Assembly (NCBI GenBank): GCA_016712375.1
Contig: JADJRE010000010.1
Coordinates: 1 to 64,000, forward strand
Direction: 5' to 3'
DNA length: 64,000 nucleotides
Source of the DNA: Rhodospirillales bacterium
GTDB lineage: Bacteria > Pseudomonadota > Alphaproteobacteria > Rhodospirillales > Defluviicoccaceae
The position numbers were made by a program, and so were the translations under genes. A model generated the notes under the pieces. That model did no database searches and was not told the DNA's origin. It saw only the letters and a program-made list of their open reading frames with translations. Within the stretch, counting starts at the first letter, position 1. Each line of letters opens with the position of its first letter. Of the stretch, positions 55,081 to 64,000 are shown in pieces.

Positions 55081-57884
55081 TCGGCGGGGTCTCGTCGTTC
55101 TCTTTGTAATCATGATGGTGATCGCCATCGCGGTCGGCGGCGTCGCCATCGGCACGCTTTACGATGCCGGGCTCGATCGGCGCCGGGAAGATTTGACGCA
55201 AGCGGTTCGTCTGCAGGCGCAATTGCTGCAAATACACCCCTCGTCTTTGCAGGGAGGGCCACCGCCGCCGATCGAGGAGACGTCTCGCATTTACCGCATG
55301 CTCGGTGAGGATGGATCGCTGGCGATTGGTCGCCTCGACGGCGAAACCGTCGTGTACATCGATAATCCGTGGCTACCGGACACGCAACCGCCCCGGCCTG
55401 CGCCGATCGGTTCCGAGCGCGAAACGCCGATGCGTCGCGCGCTCGCGGGAGAGCAAGGGACTGTTCTAACCCGCAACGAAGGTGGTGCGCTGGTCCTGGC
55501 CGCCTTCGCTCCGCTTCCTGTGCCCGGCCTCGGGGTGGTCGCTCGGAGCGATCTCGATGCCTTTCGCGGGCCGTTCATCGAGTCCGCGACACTCGCCGCC
55601 GGCATCGCGCTGGCGCTGATCCTTGCCGGGACGCTGCTGTTCTTCGCCGTCGGAAAGCCAATGCTGCGACGCAATCGCGAGGGAGAACAGCGATTTCGTG
55701 AGCTTTTCGAGAACATGCGTAGCGGAGCGACCGTCGTTCGCGCGGTTGCAGGGGGCGAAGACTTCGTCGTCACCGGGTTCAATCGCGGCGCTGAGCGGAT
55801 CGAGGGATTGTCGCGGCAAGAAATCCTTGGGCGCAGTCTCTCCGAAGTGTTCCCCAGTGTCCGTCAGAGCCGGCTGTTCGATGTGCTTCGGCGCGTCTGG
55901 CGAACCGGGCAACCGGAGCATGTTCCAGCCTCGCATTATCGTGATGAACGGATCTCAGGCTGGCGCGAAGGCTATGTCTACAAGCTTCCGTCCGGCGAGA
56001 TCGTCTCCTTGTTTGAGGATGTCAGCGATCGGAAGCAATCCGATGAAGCACTGAAGGAAAGCGAGGCGCGGTGGCGCTCGATAATCGAAGCTCATGCGCA
56101 GGCTATCGTCATCGTCGATCAAAAGCATGAAATCCGTTTCGTTAATAAGGCGGCGGAAGCGCTGTTTGGTCATACCGGGCAGGAACTGATTGGTGCGCCC
56201 TTCGGTTTTCCGCTTGTGCAGGGCGACATCGCCGAGATCGAGATCATTCGTCCTGGCCGCGGTCTTGCCTATGGCGAGATGCGCGCGATCCCAATGCGCT
56301 GGAGCGGCCAGGACAATTTTCTTTTGTTCATCCAGGATGTCTCGGCGCACAAACCGGCCGAGGGCGATTTGCGCAAATTGTTTCAGGCAATCGAGCAAAG
56401 CCCGGCGTCGGTGATGATCACCGACGTTGAAGGTCGGATCGAATACGTCAATCCCAAGTTCAGCGAGACCACCGGTTACACTTATCCCGAGGTGGTTGGC
56501 AAACGTCCCGGATTCCTCCAGTCGGGCCACACAACCACGCGGGAGTACCAGGATCTATGGAAGACAATCAGTGCCGGCGAGGTCTGGCGCGGCGAATTCA
56601 ACAACCGCCGCAAGAACGGCGGTGTTCTGGGAACTCGCGTCGATAGCGCCGGTACGAGACGGTCGCGGCAAAGTGACGCACTACGTCGCAGTGAAGGAAG
56701 ACATCTCCGAGCGCAAGGCTACCGAGGAGCGGCTCCGCCACTCTCAGCGCATGGAAACGATCGGCCAGCTTACAGGCGGTATTGCCCACGACTTCAACAA
56801 TCTGCTGGCAATCATCCTGGGGAACCTGCAGCTCTTGGAAGAACGGCGCGGACACGATCGAGAAAGCCACGATCTGATAACCGACGCCATCTGGTCGGCC
56901 GAGCGCGGCGCGCAGCTTACCCACCGGTTGCTGGCCTTCGCCCGGCGGCAGCGGCTAAATCCAAAAATGATCGACACCAACTCCATCGTTGAGGAGATGG
57001 CCGGCCTGTTGCGTCGAACACTCGGCGAGCGCATCGAGATTCGTGAGGACCTGGCACCGGGCGTCTGGCAGACGATGATCGATCGGGGGCAACTCGAAAG
57101 CGCGCTGCTCAACCTGGTGGTCAACGCGCGAGATGCAATGCCAAACGGCGGAGTCTTGACCATCGCCACCAACACTGCCGTACTGCCTCGCGACCTGCAG
57201 ACGAAAGGCGAGGAGGTGCCGCCCGGGGATTTCGTAGTGCTGACCGTCGGCGATACCGGCGTCGGGATGCCGCCCGAGGTTCTCGAGAGGATTTTTGAGC
57301 CATTCTTCACCACGAAGAAGTTCGGCGAAGGATCGGGTCTCGGGCTAAGCATGGTCTACGGTTTCGTCCGGCAGTCGGGCGGCACAATTACGGTCGAGTC
57401 CACGATCGGCTCCGGTACGGTGGTACGACTCTACCTGCCGCGCGCGGTCGCGGCGGCAGACGCTGAGGATCAGCGTATAAAACACAATCGCGAGAAGAGG
57501 TCCTCAGGAAGCGAGGTCATCCTCGTTGTCGAGGATGACCAGCGGGTGCGAAAGACCGCGACGAACATCCTGCGCAAGCATGGGTATGAGGTCGTCGAGG
57601 CGAGCGATGCGGGCGAGGCGCTGGAGGTAGTCGATCGCTCGCCCGGACTCGACTTGCTATTCACCGACGTTGTCCTGGCCAACGGCATCAACGGATCGGA
57701 ACTCGCTCACCAGGTGTTGTGCCGCCGTCCCGAGACGCGCATCCTTTTGACCTCCGGCTATGTTGAGCAAACTCCGGTTGTCGATGGCATGCTCGCCGAT
57801 GGGATTGATTTACTGCCGAAGCCATACCGCCGGAATGAGCTGACAAATCGGGTGCGCGAGCTCTTGGATCGCCCCGCCACCTAG
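55073..57884 (+). CDS. Membrane-bound PAS hybrid histidine kinase, frameshifted
   Basis: About 935 residues. GTG 55073 has GGAGAGCAAAA upstream. First membrane helix VVLFVIMMVIAIAVGGVAIG, a periplasmic sensor domain, second helix LAAGIALALILAGTLLFFAV, then three PAS domains (starting near FRELFENMRSGATVVRAV, WRSIIEAHAQAIVIVDQKHE and LFQAIEQSPASVMITDVEGR). A shift near 56620 separates NNRRKNGG from FWELASIAPVRDGRGKVTHY. Then H-box IGQLTGGIAHDFNNLLAIIL, N-box LLNLVVNARDAMPNGG, G-box GEGSGLGLSMVYGFVRQSGG and a C-terminal receiver (VILVVEDDQRVRKTATNILR, Asp in LLFTDVVLANG). It probably phosphorylates its own receiver and the upstream regulator; the signal is unknown. Confidence 0.88.
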
Positions 57885-58105
57885 CGACAACAGACCAGCA
57901 GCAGAAATCGGCCAACGCGCGGTAGCGATAGGCTCGACGTTCACCGCATGGTTGCATCCATCGCCGTAGCAAATGTCGAAGAACCTCGGTATAAACAGAA
58001 AGTTCCGACGGTCCTCAAGATAGCGCCGTCCCGGTAATCGGCCGAAGATGCCGAACCAACGAGGGAAGTGCCGACAAGGCACCAGCTAAATGGGAGAAGA
58101 ACGTC

Positions 58106-58933
58106 GTGACGGACGATAGTCCGATTCTCGACATACGTGAGGTGTCGCTGAGTTTTCGCGGCGTCCGCGCGTTAAACCGGGTCGGCTTCTCAGTCGGCAC
58201 CGGCGCCCTGTTTTCGATTATTGGCCCGAATGGCGCCGGCAAGACGTCGATGCTCAACTGCATCTCCGGACGTTATTCCCCGTCGGAAGGCCAGATCATT
58301 TTCGAAGGAAAAGATATCACCCGGCTAAAAACAAACAGCCGGGCGCATATCGGAATCGGTCGAACTTTTCAAAATCTGGCACTCTTCAACCACATGTCGG
58401 TCCTCGACAACATCATGGTCGGGCGGCACCACCTGCTTCGCAACAACTTCTTGACCGGCGCGATCTACTGGTTCGGTGGAGCCCAGCGGGAAGAAGTGTC
58501 ACATCGTCGCGAGGTCGAGCAAATTATCGACTTCCTGGAGATCTCGCACATTCGCAAGGCGGTGGCCGGTACGCTGCCCTATGGCCCCCGTAAGCGGGTT
58601 GAACTGGCGCGCGCCGTCGCGTTGAAGCCGAAACTGATCCTCCTGGATGAGCCGATGGCGGGGATGAACCTGGAAGAAAAGGAGGACATGGCCCGCTTCA
58701 TCATCGACCTCAACGAGGAATGGGGGATGACGGTGGTGATGATCGAGCACGACATCGGGGTGGTTATGGATATCTCCCACAAGGTCGTCGTGCTCGACTT
58801 CGGCAAAAAAATTGCCGAAGGATCGCCGCTCCAGGTGATTGACGATCCTCACGTGCGCAAAGCCTACCTTGGCGAGGACGAGGAACCGTTACCACCGCCG
58901 GCGGCAGCAGCGAAGGTCGCGTCATGGCAGTAA
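58106..58933 (+). CDS. livG: LivG-type ABC transporter ATP-binding protein
   Basis: 275 residues. Walker A IIGPNGAGKTSMLNCISGRY, Q-loop GIGRTFQNLALFNHMSVLDN, signature region LPYGPRKRVELARAVALKPK (LSxGxxxR degenerate to LPYGPRKR, as usual in LivG) and Walker B LILLDEPMAGMNLEEKEDMA with H-loop VVMIEHDIGVVMDISHKVVV. GTG 58106 has GGGAGAAGAA upstream. It overlaps the acyl-CoA synthetase gene by 10 bases. Drives import of branched-chain amino acids or carboxylic acids. Confidence 0.9.
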   Translation: MTDDSPILDIREVSLSFRGVRALNRVGFSVGTGALFSIIGPNGAGKTSMLNCISGRYSPSEGQIIFEGKDITRLKTNSRAHIGIGRTFQNLALFNHMSVLDNIMVGRHHLLRNNFLTGAIYWFGGAQREEVSHRREVEQIIDFLEISHIRKAVAGTLPYGPRKRVELARAVALKPKLILLDEPMAGMNLEEKEDMARFIIDLNEEWGMTVVMIEHDIGVVMDISHKVVVLDFGKKIAEGSPLQVIDDPHVRKAYLGEDEEPLPPPAAAAKVASWQ

Positions 58934-60868
58934 CGGCGGGAGTCGCAACGGACTTTGCCGATGTCCTCCTGCACGACACTTTCGCCAAACTGCTCGCCCA
59001 CAACGCCGCAACGCATCCCCGCCAGATTGCCATGCGGGAGAAATCGTTCGGCATCTGGAATGCCTTCACCTGGGAAGACGTGCATCTTCGAGTGAAGCAG
59101 ATGGCTCTCGGCATGCGGGCGTTGGGCGTGCAGCGGGGCGACGTCGTCGCGCTGATCGGCGACAATCGCCCGGAGTGGGTTTGGGGCGAACTCGCGGCGC
59201 ATGCGATCGGCGGCATGTCGCTGGGTCTGTACCAGGATTCGATTGGCGACGAGGTCTCCTGGCTACTCCGCTACGCCGAGGCCAAGCTGATCGTCGCCGA
59301 GGACGAGGAGCAAGTCGACAAGCTCCTCGACCTGATCGACGACGTTCCGACCGTACGCCATGTCGTCTACTGCGATCCTCGCGGCATGCGGAAGTATCAC
59401 GACCCGCGGCTGATTGGCCTGGAGGAACTGTCGCGGCGGGGCGCCGAACTCGACGCTGCCGATCCTCGCCTGTATGAACGGGAGGTGGCTTGCGGCAGCG
59501 GCGACGATGTCGCCATCCTCTGCACCACGTCGGGAACGACGGCGCGGCCGAAGCTGGCAATGTTGCAGGCGGGTCCATTCCTGCGGCATGCGCTCGATTA
59601 CCTTAACGCCGATCCGAAGGCGCCCGGTGACGACTATGTCTCGGTGCTGCCGCTGCCGTGGATCATGGAGCAGGTCTACGCCGTCGCGCAGGCTCTGATC
59701 AGCAGGACGATCGTCAATTTCGTCGAAGAGCCGGAGACGCTGATGGCCGATCTGCGTGAGATCGGCCCCAGCTTCGTGCTATTGGCGCCGCGCGTCTGGG
59801 AAAGCGTCGCCGCCGATGTGCGCTCGCGGATGATGGATTCCACGCGGCTGAAGCAGTGGATGTTTGATCTCGGTATGCGCCTCGGCACGCGTGCGCTCGA
59901 CAAAGGCGGCCGCTCGATGCTCGCGGATCTGCTGCTGTTCCGGGCGCTGAAGGACCGCCTCGGCTTCACCAACCTCAAATCGGCTGCGACCGGCGGTGCA
60001 GCACTGGGCCCCGACACGTTCCGCTTCTTTATCGCCATGGGAGTGCCGCTGCGCCAGCTCTACGGCCAGACCGAGCTGGGTGGCGCCTATACCGTGCACG
60101 CCGCAACTGCGGTCGACTTCGATACCGTCGGCACGCCGTTCGCCAATGCCGAGGTTCGGATCGATAATGCCGACGAGAACGGCGTCGGCGAAATCGTTGC
60201 GCGGACCTGCGGGATGTTCGCCGGATACTATAAGAACGAGGAGGCTGGTCGCGCCGACGTCCGCGACGGCTGGATGCATACTGGCGATGCCGGCTATTTC
60301 AACAAGAACGGCCACCTCGTCGTCATCGATCGAATCAAGGACATCGCCACGACCAGCACCGGCGCCCGTTTTTCGCCGATGTTCATCGAAAACAAACTGA
60401 AGTTTTCCCCCTACGTTGCTGAGGCGGTGATCCTCGGGCACGGCCGCCCATGGCTGGCGGCGATCATCTGCATCCGCTTCGGCATCCTCGCGAAGTGGGC
60501 TGAGAAGCGCAGGATAGCGTTCACCAACTACGCCACCTCGCCGGTCGGGAGGAGACCTCACGCTGATCCGCGCAGAAGTCGAGAAGGTGAATGTGACGCT
60601 GCCCGGGGCGCACCGTATCCACCGCTTCATCCTGCTCTACAAGGAGCTGGACGCGGACGACGGCGAACTCACCCGCACCCGGAAAGTCCGGCGCGGCGTC
60701 ATCAATGAGAAATACGCGGAGATCATCGACGCCATCTACGGCGAGCAGCCGCTCGTGCACGTTGATACCTGGATCACCTTCCAGGACGGCACCAAATCGC
60801 GCGTCGTTACCGACCTGGAAGTGGCGACCCTTCCGATGGCCGAGGCACGGTTGCAGGCGGCGGAATAA
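58924..60868 (+). CDS. AMP-dependent acyl-CoA synthetase embedded in the liv operon, frameshifted
   Basis: About 648 residues of the long-chain acyl-CoA ligase type. P-loop-like motif AILCTTSGTTARPKLAMLQA, then LPLPWIMEQVYAVAQALISR, the A5 region LRQLYGQTELGGAYTVH and the hinge GWMHTGDAGYFNKNGHLVVI followed by DRIKDIATTSTGARFSPMFI. Near 60540 the frame shifts; the C-terminal domain resumes with GAHRIHRFILLYKELDADDG and ends VATLPMAEARLQAAE. Position between livG and livH suggests the transporter imports an organic acid that is activated at once to its CoA thioester. Relatives stand in the same place in other alphaproteobacterial liv operons. Confidence 0.88.
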
Positions 60869-60885
60869 GCGAGGCGAAGAGAGTA

Positions 60886-61779
60886 ATGAACGACAGCCTG
60901 CTGCTGCAACTGATCGTCAATGGCCTGATCCTCGGCACGCTCTACGGTGTCGTCGCGATGTGCTTCACGCTCATTTACAAGGCGTCGCAGGTCGTCAACT
61001 TCGCGCAAGGCGAGTTCCTGCTGATCGGCGCCTGGGTGTGCTGGTGGGTGCTCACCGATCTCGGCCTGCCGTTCTGGCTGGGCTTCCCGGTGACCCTTGT
61101 CTTCATGATGGCGTTCGGCATCATTCTGCAGGTGGTGGTACTGCGGCCGATGATCGGCGAGCCGATCATCTCGGTGATCATGGTGACCATCGGCCTGTCG
61201 ATCTTTTTCCAGTCGACGATGAAGTGGATTTTCGGGGTGATCGTCCAGCCGTTCCCACCGATCTTCGAGACGCAGTCGGTGTCGATCTTGGGGCTGAACG
61301 TGCAGCCGGCGTACCTGATGAGCCTCTTTGTTTCCCTCGTCATCATGGGCGGCTTTGCCGTCTTCTTTAAGTACTCGAAGCTCGGGCTGGCGATGCGCGC
61401 AACCGCCTTCAATCAACAGGTGGCGCAGAGCCTGGGCATTTCGGTGCAGAAGATGTTCGCCCTGTCGTGGGCGATTTCGGCGATGGTCTCGGCGCTGGCC
61501 GGTGTCGTCTTTGGCATCGTCAACGGCGTGTCCTCGGCGCTGTCGCTTTTCGGCATCAAAGTCTTTCCGGCGGTCATCCTGGGCGGCCTCGATTCAATTG
61601 TCGGGGCTATCGTCGGCGGATTGATCATTGGCCTGCTCGAAAACATCGCGCAGTACGTTGACGGCGAATGGTTAAACATCGGCAATCTGTACAACATCGC
61701 ACCGTTGTATGTGCTGGTGATCATTCTGATGATCCGCCCTTACGGTCTGTTTGGCACAGAAAAGATCGAACGACTGTAG
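60886..61779 (+). CDS. livH: LivH-type ABC permease
   Basis: 297 residues, intact, eight or so membrane helices. Family marks: NGLILGTLYGVVAMCFTLIY, KASQVVNFAQGEFLLIGAWV, LGLAMRATAFNQQVAQSLGI (EAA-like cytoplasmic loop) and AVILGGLDSIVGAIVGGLII. It starts 17 bases after the synthetase with GGCGAAGAGAG upstream. Forms the membrane channel with LivM. Confidence 0.93.
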   Translation: MNDSLLLQLIVNGLILGTLYGVVAMCFTLIYKASQVVNFAQGEFLLIGAWVCWWVLTDLGLPFWLGFPVTLVFMMAFGIILQVVVLRPMIGEPIISVIMVTIGLSIFFQSTMKWIFGVIVQPFPPIFETQSVSILGLNVQPAYLMSLFVSLVIMGGFAVFFKYSKLGLAMRATAFNQQVAQSLGISVQKMFALSWAISAMVSALAGVVFGIVNGVSSALSLFGIKVFPAVILGGLDSIVGAIVGGLIIGLLENIAQYVDGEWLNIGNLYNIAPLYVLVIILMIRPYGLFGTEKIERL

Positions 61780-61812
61780 GCGAGGCGGCCGGTAGGGGAG
61801 GGGACAAACCGA

Positions 61813-62904
61813 ATGGCGGGAAACGCATCTCCGCGCTGCGGCGATTTCAAGACCAGCTATGCCGCCGACACCACCATCTTCCAGACGCCGCTGTCGCGCT
61901 ACGCGACCCTTTCGGGCATCGCCCTGATGGCGCTGGCGCCGCTGTCGTTTGCTGGCTTCGAGCCGGTTAGTGATTATGCGATCGCCTTGCTGATCCAGAT
62001 CGGATACCTGGGCGTCGCCGCTCTCGGACTGAATATCCTCGTAGGGTTCACCGGCCAAATCTCGCTCGGCCACTCTGCCTTTTTCGGCTTCGGCGCCTTC
62101 GCTTCGGCCTGGCTGAACAACAGCTTCGGCATTCCGGTAGTAATCGCCATGCCCCTGGCCGGGCTGATGACGACTGCCGTCGGCATGGTCTTCGGCATCC
62201 CGGCGGCGCGCATCAAAGGGCTCTACCTGGCTATCGCCACCCTCGCCTCACAGTTCATCCTGCAGGATTTTTTTTCTCGGGCGGACTGGTTCACCGGTGG
62301 CACCGCCGGTGCGCTGGCAGAACCGTTCTCGCTCTTTGGCTGGAAGCTCGGCGGCGATCGGGAGTACTTCTACGTCGTTCTTGTCACCGTCGTACTGCTT
62401 TATCTGGCGGCCGCCAACCTGATGCGCAGCCGAGATGGGCGTGCGCTGGTAGCGGTACGTGATCATTACCTGTCGGCGGAGGTAATGGGCGTCAATCTCA
62501 CCAAGTACCGCATCCTGTCTTTCGGTATCTCATCATTTTACGCCGGTATCGGTGGTGCTCTGTTCGCGCATTATCTGCAGTTTGTCTCAGTGGAAGGTTT
62601 CGACTTGCTTCTGTCGGTTCAGTTTCTCGGCATGATCATCATCGGCGGACTCGGCTCCGTTGCGGGTACCCTGATGGGTACCGCCTTCATGGTGCTGTTG
62701 CCTGAATTGATGGGCGGCATCATCGGGGCGCTTCAGCAGACCGATTGGGGCAACATCCCGGCGGTCACCCAGGGACTGGCTTTTCTCAAGCAGGCGGCGA
62801 TCGGGCTCGCGATCGTGCTGTTCCTGATCTTCGAGCCGGATGGCCTTGCCCACCGCTGGCAATTGATCAAGTCCTACTGGCGACTCTATCCGTTCTCGTA
62901 CTGA
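61813..62904 (+). CDS. livM: LivM-type ABC permease
   Basis: 363 residues, intact. An extended N-terminus of about 35 residues precedes the first helix (LSGIALMALAPLSFAGFEPV). Conserved segments are LGVAALGLNILVGFTGQISL followed by GHSAFFGFGAFASAWL, GLYLAIATLASQFILQDFF, SRDGRALVAVRDHYLSAEVM and LGMIIIGGLGSVAGTLMGTA. ATG 61813 follows GGAGGGGACAAACCGA. It pairs with LivH. Confidence 0.93.
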   Translation: MAGNASPRCGDFKTSYAADTTIFQTPLSRYATLSGIALMALAPLSFAGFEPVSDYAIALLIQIGYLGVAALGLNILVGFTGQISLGHSAFFGFGAFASAWLNNSFGIPVVIAMPLAGLMTTAVGMVFGIPAARIKGLYLAIATLASQFILQDFFSRADWFTGGTAGALAEPFSLFGWKLGGDREYFYVVLVTVVLLYLAAANLMRSRDGRALVAVRDHYLSAEVMGVNLTKYRILSFGISSFYAGIGGALFAHYLQFVSVEGFDLLLSVQFLGMIIIGGLGSVAGTLMGTAFMVLLPELMGGIIGALQQTDWGNIPAVTQGLAFLKQAAIGLAIVLFLIFEPDGLAHRWQLIKSYWRLYPFSY

Positions 62905-62996
62905 TTTGCGGAGCGAAGGAGGTGACACGTTAGCGCGGCGCAAAAGGCGCAAAAAGAGAGGGACAACGGTAACAACCTGGGTGAGGAGGACGTCCG

Positions 62997-64000
62997 ATGA
63001 TCAGGCTAAGAGGCGCAATTCTAACCGCAGCTCTGGGCGGGGTTCTAGCGGTCGCGGCTGGTGGAGTGGAGGTAATGGCGGCCGACCCGCTTGTCGGGAA
63101 TCTGGTCGACTTCACCGGGCGGACGGCACAGGTAGGTACGCCCTATGGCCAGGCGAAGATCGATGCGGCGGCATGGGTGAACGCGCACGGCGGGGTCAAC
63201 GGCAAGAAGATCAACATTCAGACGTTCGACTATTCGTACGAAGTTCCGCGCGCCATCGCCACCTACAAGCAGTGGAAGCAGGACGGCATGGTGGCGCTGC
63301 AGGGCTGGGGAACGGCCGACACCGAAGCTTTGGTTGGCTTTGTCGCCGATGACCAGATTCCCTACTTCTCCGCGTCCTATTCCGCGCACCTGACCGACCC
63401 GATGGGCAAGGGCGCGGATACAAAGAAGCCGGCCCCGTTCAACTTCATCATGGGACCATCCTATTCCGACAGCATCCCGGGCGATGCTGCAGTGGGCGAA
63501 GGCCGACTGGGAGAAGAAGGGCGGGCAGGGGGCTCCGAAGTACGTGCATATGGGAGACAATCACCCGTATCCCAACGCGCCCAAGAAGGCCGGCGAGGAG
63601 TACGCCAAGGAGATCGGCTTCCAGGTGCTGCCGGCGATCCAGTATTCACTGGCGCCCGGCGACTTCAAGGCTCAGTGCCTGAGCCCTGAAGCAATCCGGG
63701 GCCAACTACGCTTTCCTTGCCAACAGCTCGGACTCGAACGTATCGATGCTGAAGTCGTGTGCCACCGTTGGCGTCGACGTGCAGTTCCTCTCTAACATTT
63801 GGGGGTTCGACGAAAGCCTGATGAAGGCGGCCGGCACCGCAGCCAACGGTGTCGTCTGGCCGATGGGCGCGGCTCCCTGGACTTCGGATGCCCCTGGCAT
63901 GAAGCTGGTGCACGACATCGCCCAGGCCGCCGATCCGAAGACCACCTACAAGCCGGTGCACTACATGCGTGGCGTCTGCTCCTGGTACTACATGAAGGAG
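62997..64000 (+). CDS. Periplasmic substrate-binding protein of the liv-type transporter, partial, two frameshifts
   Basis: The N-terminal signal peptide (GAILTAALGGVLAVAAGGVE) is cleaved near VMAADP, followed by NLVDFTGRTAQVGTPYGQAK and DAAAWVNAHGGVNGKKINI, the Leu/Ile/Val-binding-protein fold. Frames shift near 63480 (to MLQWAKADWEKKGGQGAPKY) and near 63690 (to SGANYAFLANSSDSNVSML). The last visible part is VHYMRGVCSWYYMKE, and the gene continues past the window. ATG 62997 has GAGGAGGACG upstream. It sets the specificity of the system; the ligand cannot be read from sequence. Confidence 0.88.

Overview
The window is GC-rich chromosomal DNA of an alphaproteobacterium. The evidence is a complete cysE-iscR-...-iscX iron-sulfur operon, an IalB-type secreted protein, a heptose pathway (gmhA, hldE), a degP/two-component cluster and a liv-type ABC operon with an embedded acyl-CoA synthetase. 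A group 3b NiFe hydrogenase, a glycogen gene cluster and a kai clock locus together suggest a metabolically versatile Rhodospirillales-like organism that meets changing redox conditions. A Defluviicoccus-like glycogen accumulator is my guess, not something the sequence proves. Many otherwise conserved genes carry single-base frameshifts. This looks more like draft or metagenomic consensus error than mass gene decay, so most such genes are annotated here as whole CDSs with the break stated.

Layout. 1-8.6 kb: a partial SAM hydrolase, an MBL-fold hydrolase, gmhA-hldE, quinone oxidoreductase, type II-like asparaginase, an IalB-like protein, pirin and a DUF2064 transferase. 8.5-12.4 kb: a minus-strand degP - response regulator - histidine kinase operon. 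12.7-15.3 kb: a FadL-type porin and a PA0069-type radical SAM protein. 15.4-22.0 kb: a minus-strand glycogen/alpha-glucan operon glgB-glgX-malQ, preceded by a DUF2934 protein with a long Ala/Lys repeat. 23.1-27.6 kb: the hydrogenase operon hyhB - cNMP-binding protein - hyhG - hyhS - hyhL.

28.2-35.1 kb is an accessory region: a two-gene module (DUF5131 Cys3 protein plus TcmP) in which tcmP is split by a 2.6 kb IS21-family element with a 6-bp target duplication, a VapBC-type toxin-antitoxin pair and degraded gene remnants. 35.2-39.8 kb is a GldA/F-GldG-DUF4340 ABC exporter-like operon whose ATPase is fused to its permease and has Glu instead of the Walker A Lys. A peptidoglycan-binding-domain protein follows. 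41.1-49.1 kb is the isc operon, read on the minus strand from a good promoter in front of cysE. An alpha/beta hydrolase and a berberine-bridge-like flavoprotein come next.

51.7-57.9 kb is the most interesting locus. On the minus strand, three translationally coupled genes encode a receiver-domain protein with a KaiA-like C-terminal domain, KaiB and KaiC. Divergent from them are a single-domain response regulator and a membrane-bound PAS hybrid histidine kinase. kaiA is generally regarded as cyanobacterial, so a kaiA-like gene in front of proteobacterial kaiBC suggests a full three-component oscillator or timer. 58.1-64 kb is a liv-type ABC operon (livG, acyl-CoA synthetase, livH, livM, substrate-binding protein) that runs off the right edge.

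No rRNA, tRNA or CRISPR array was recognised.
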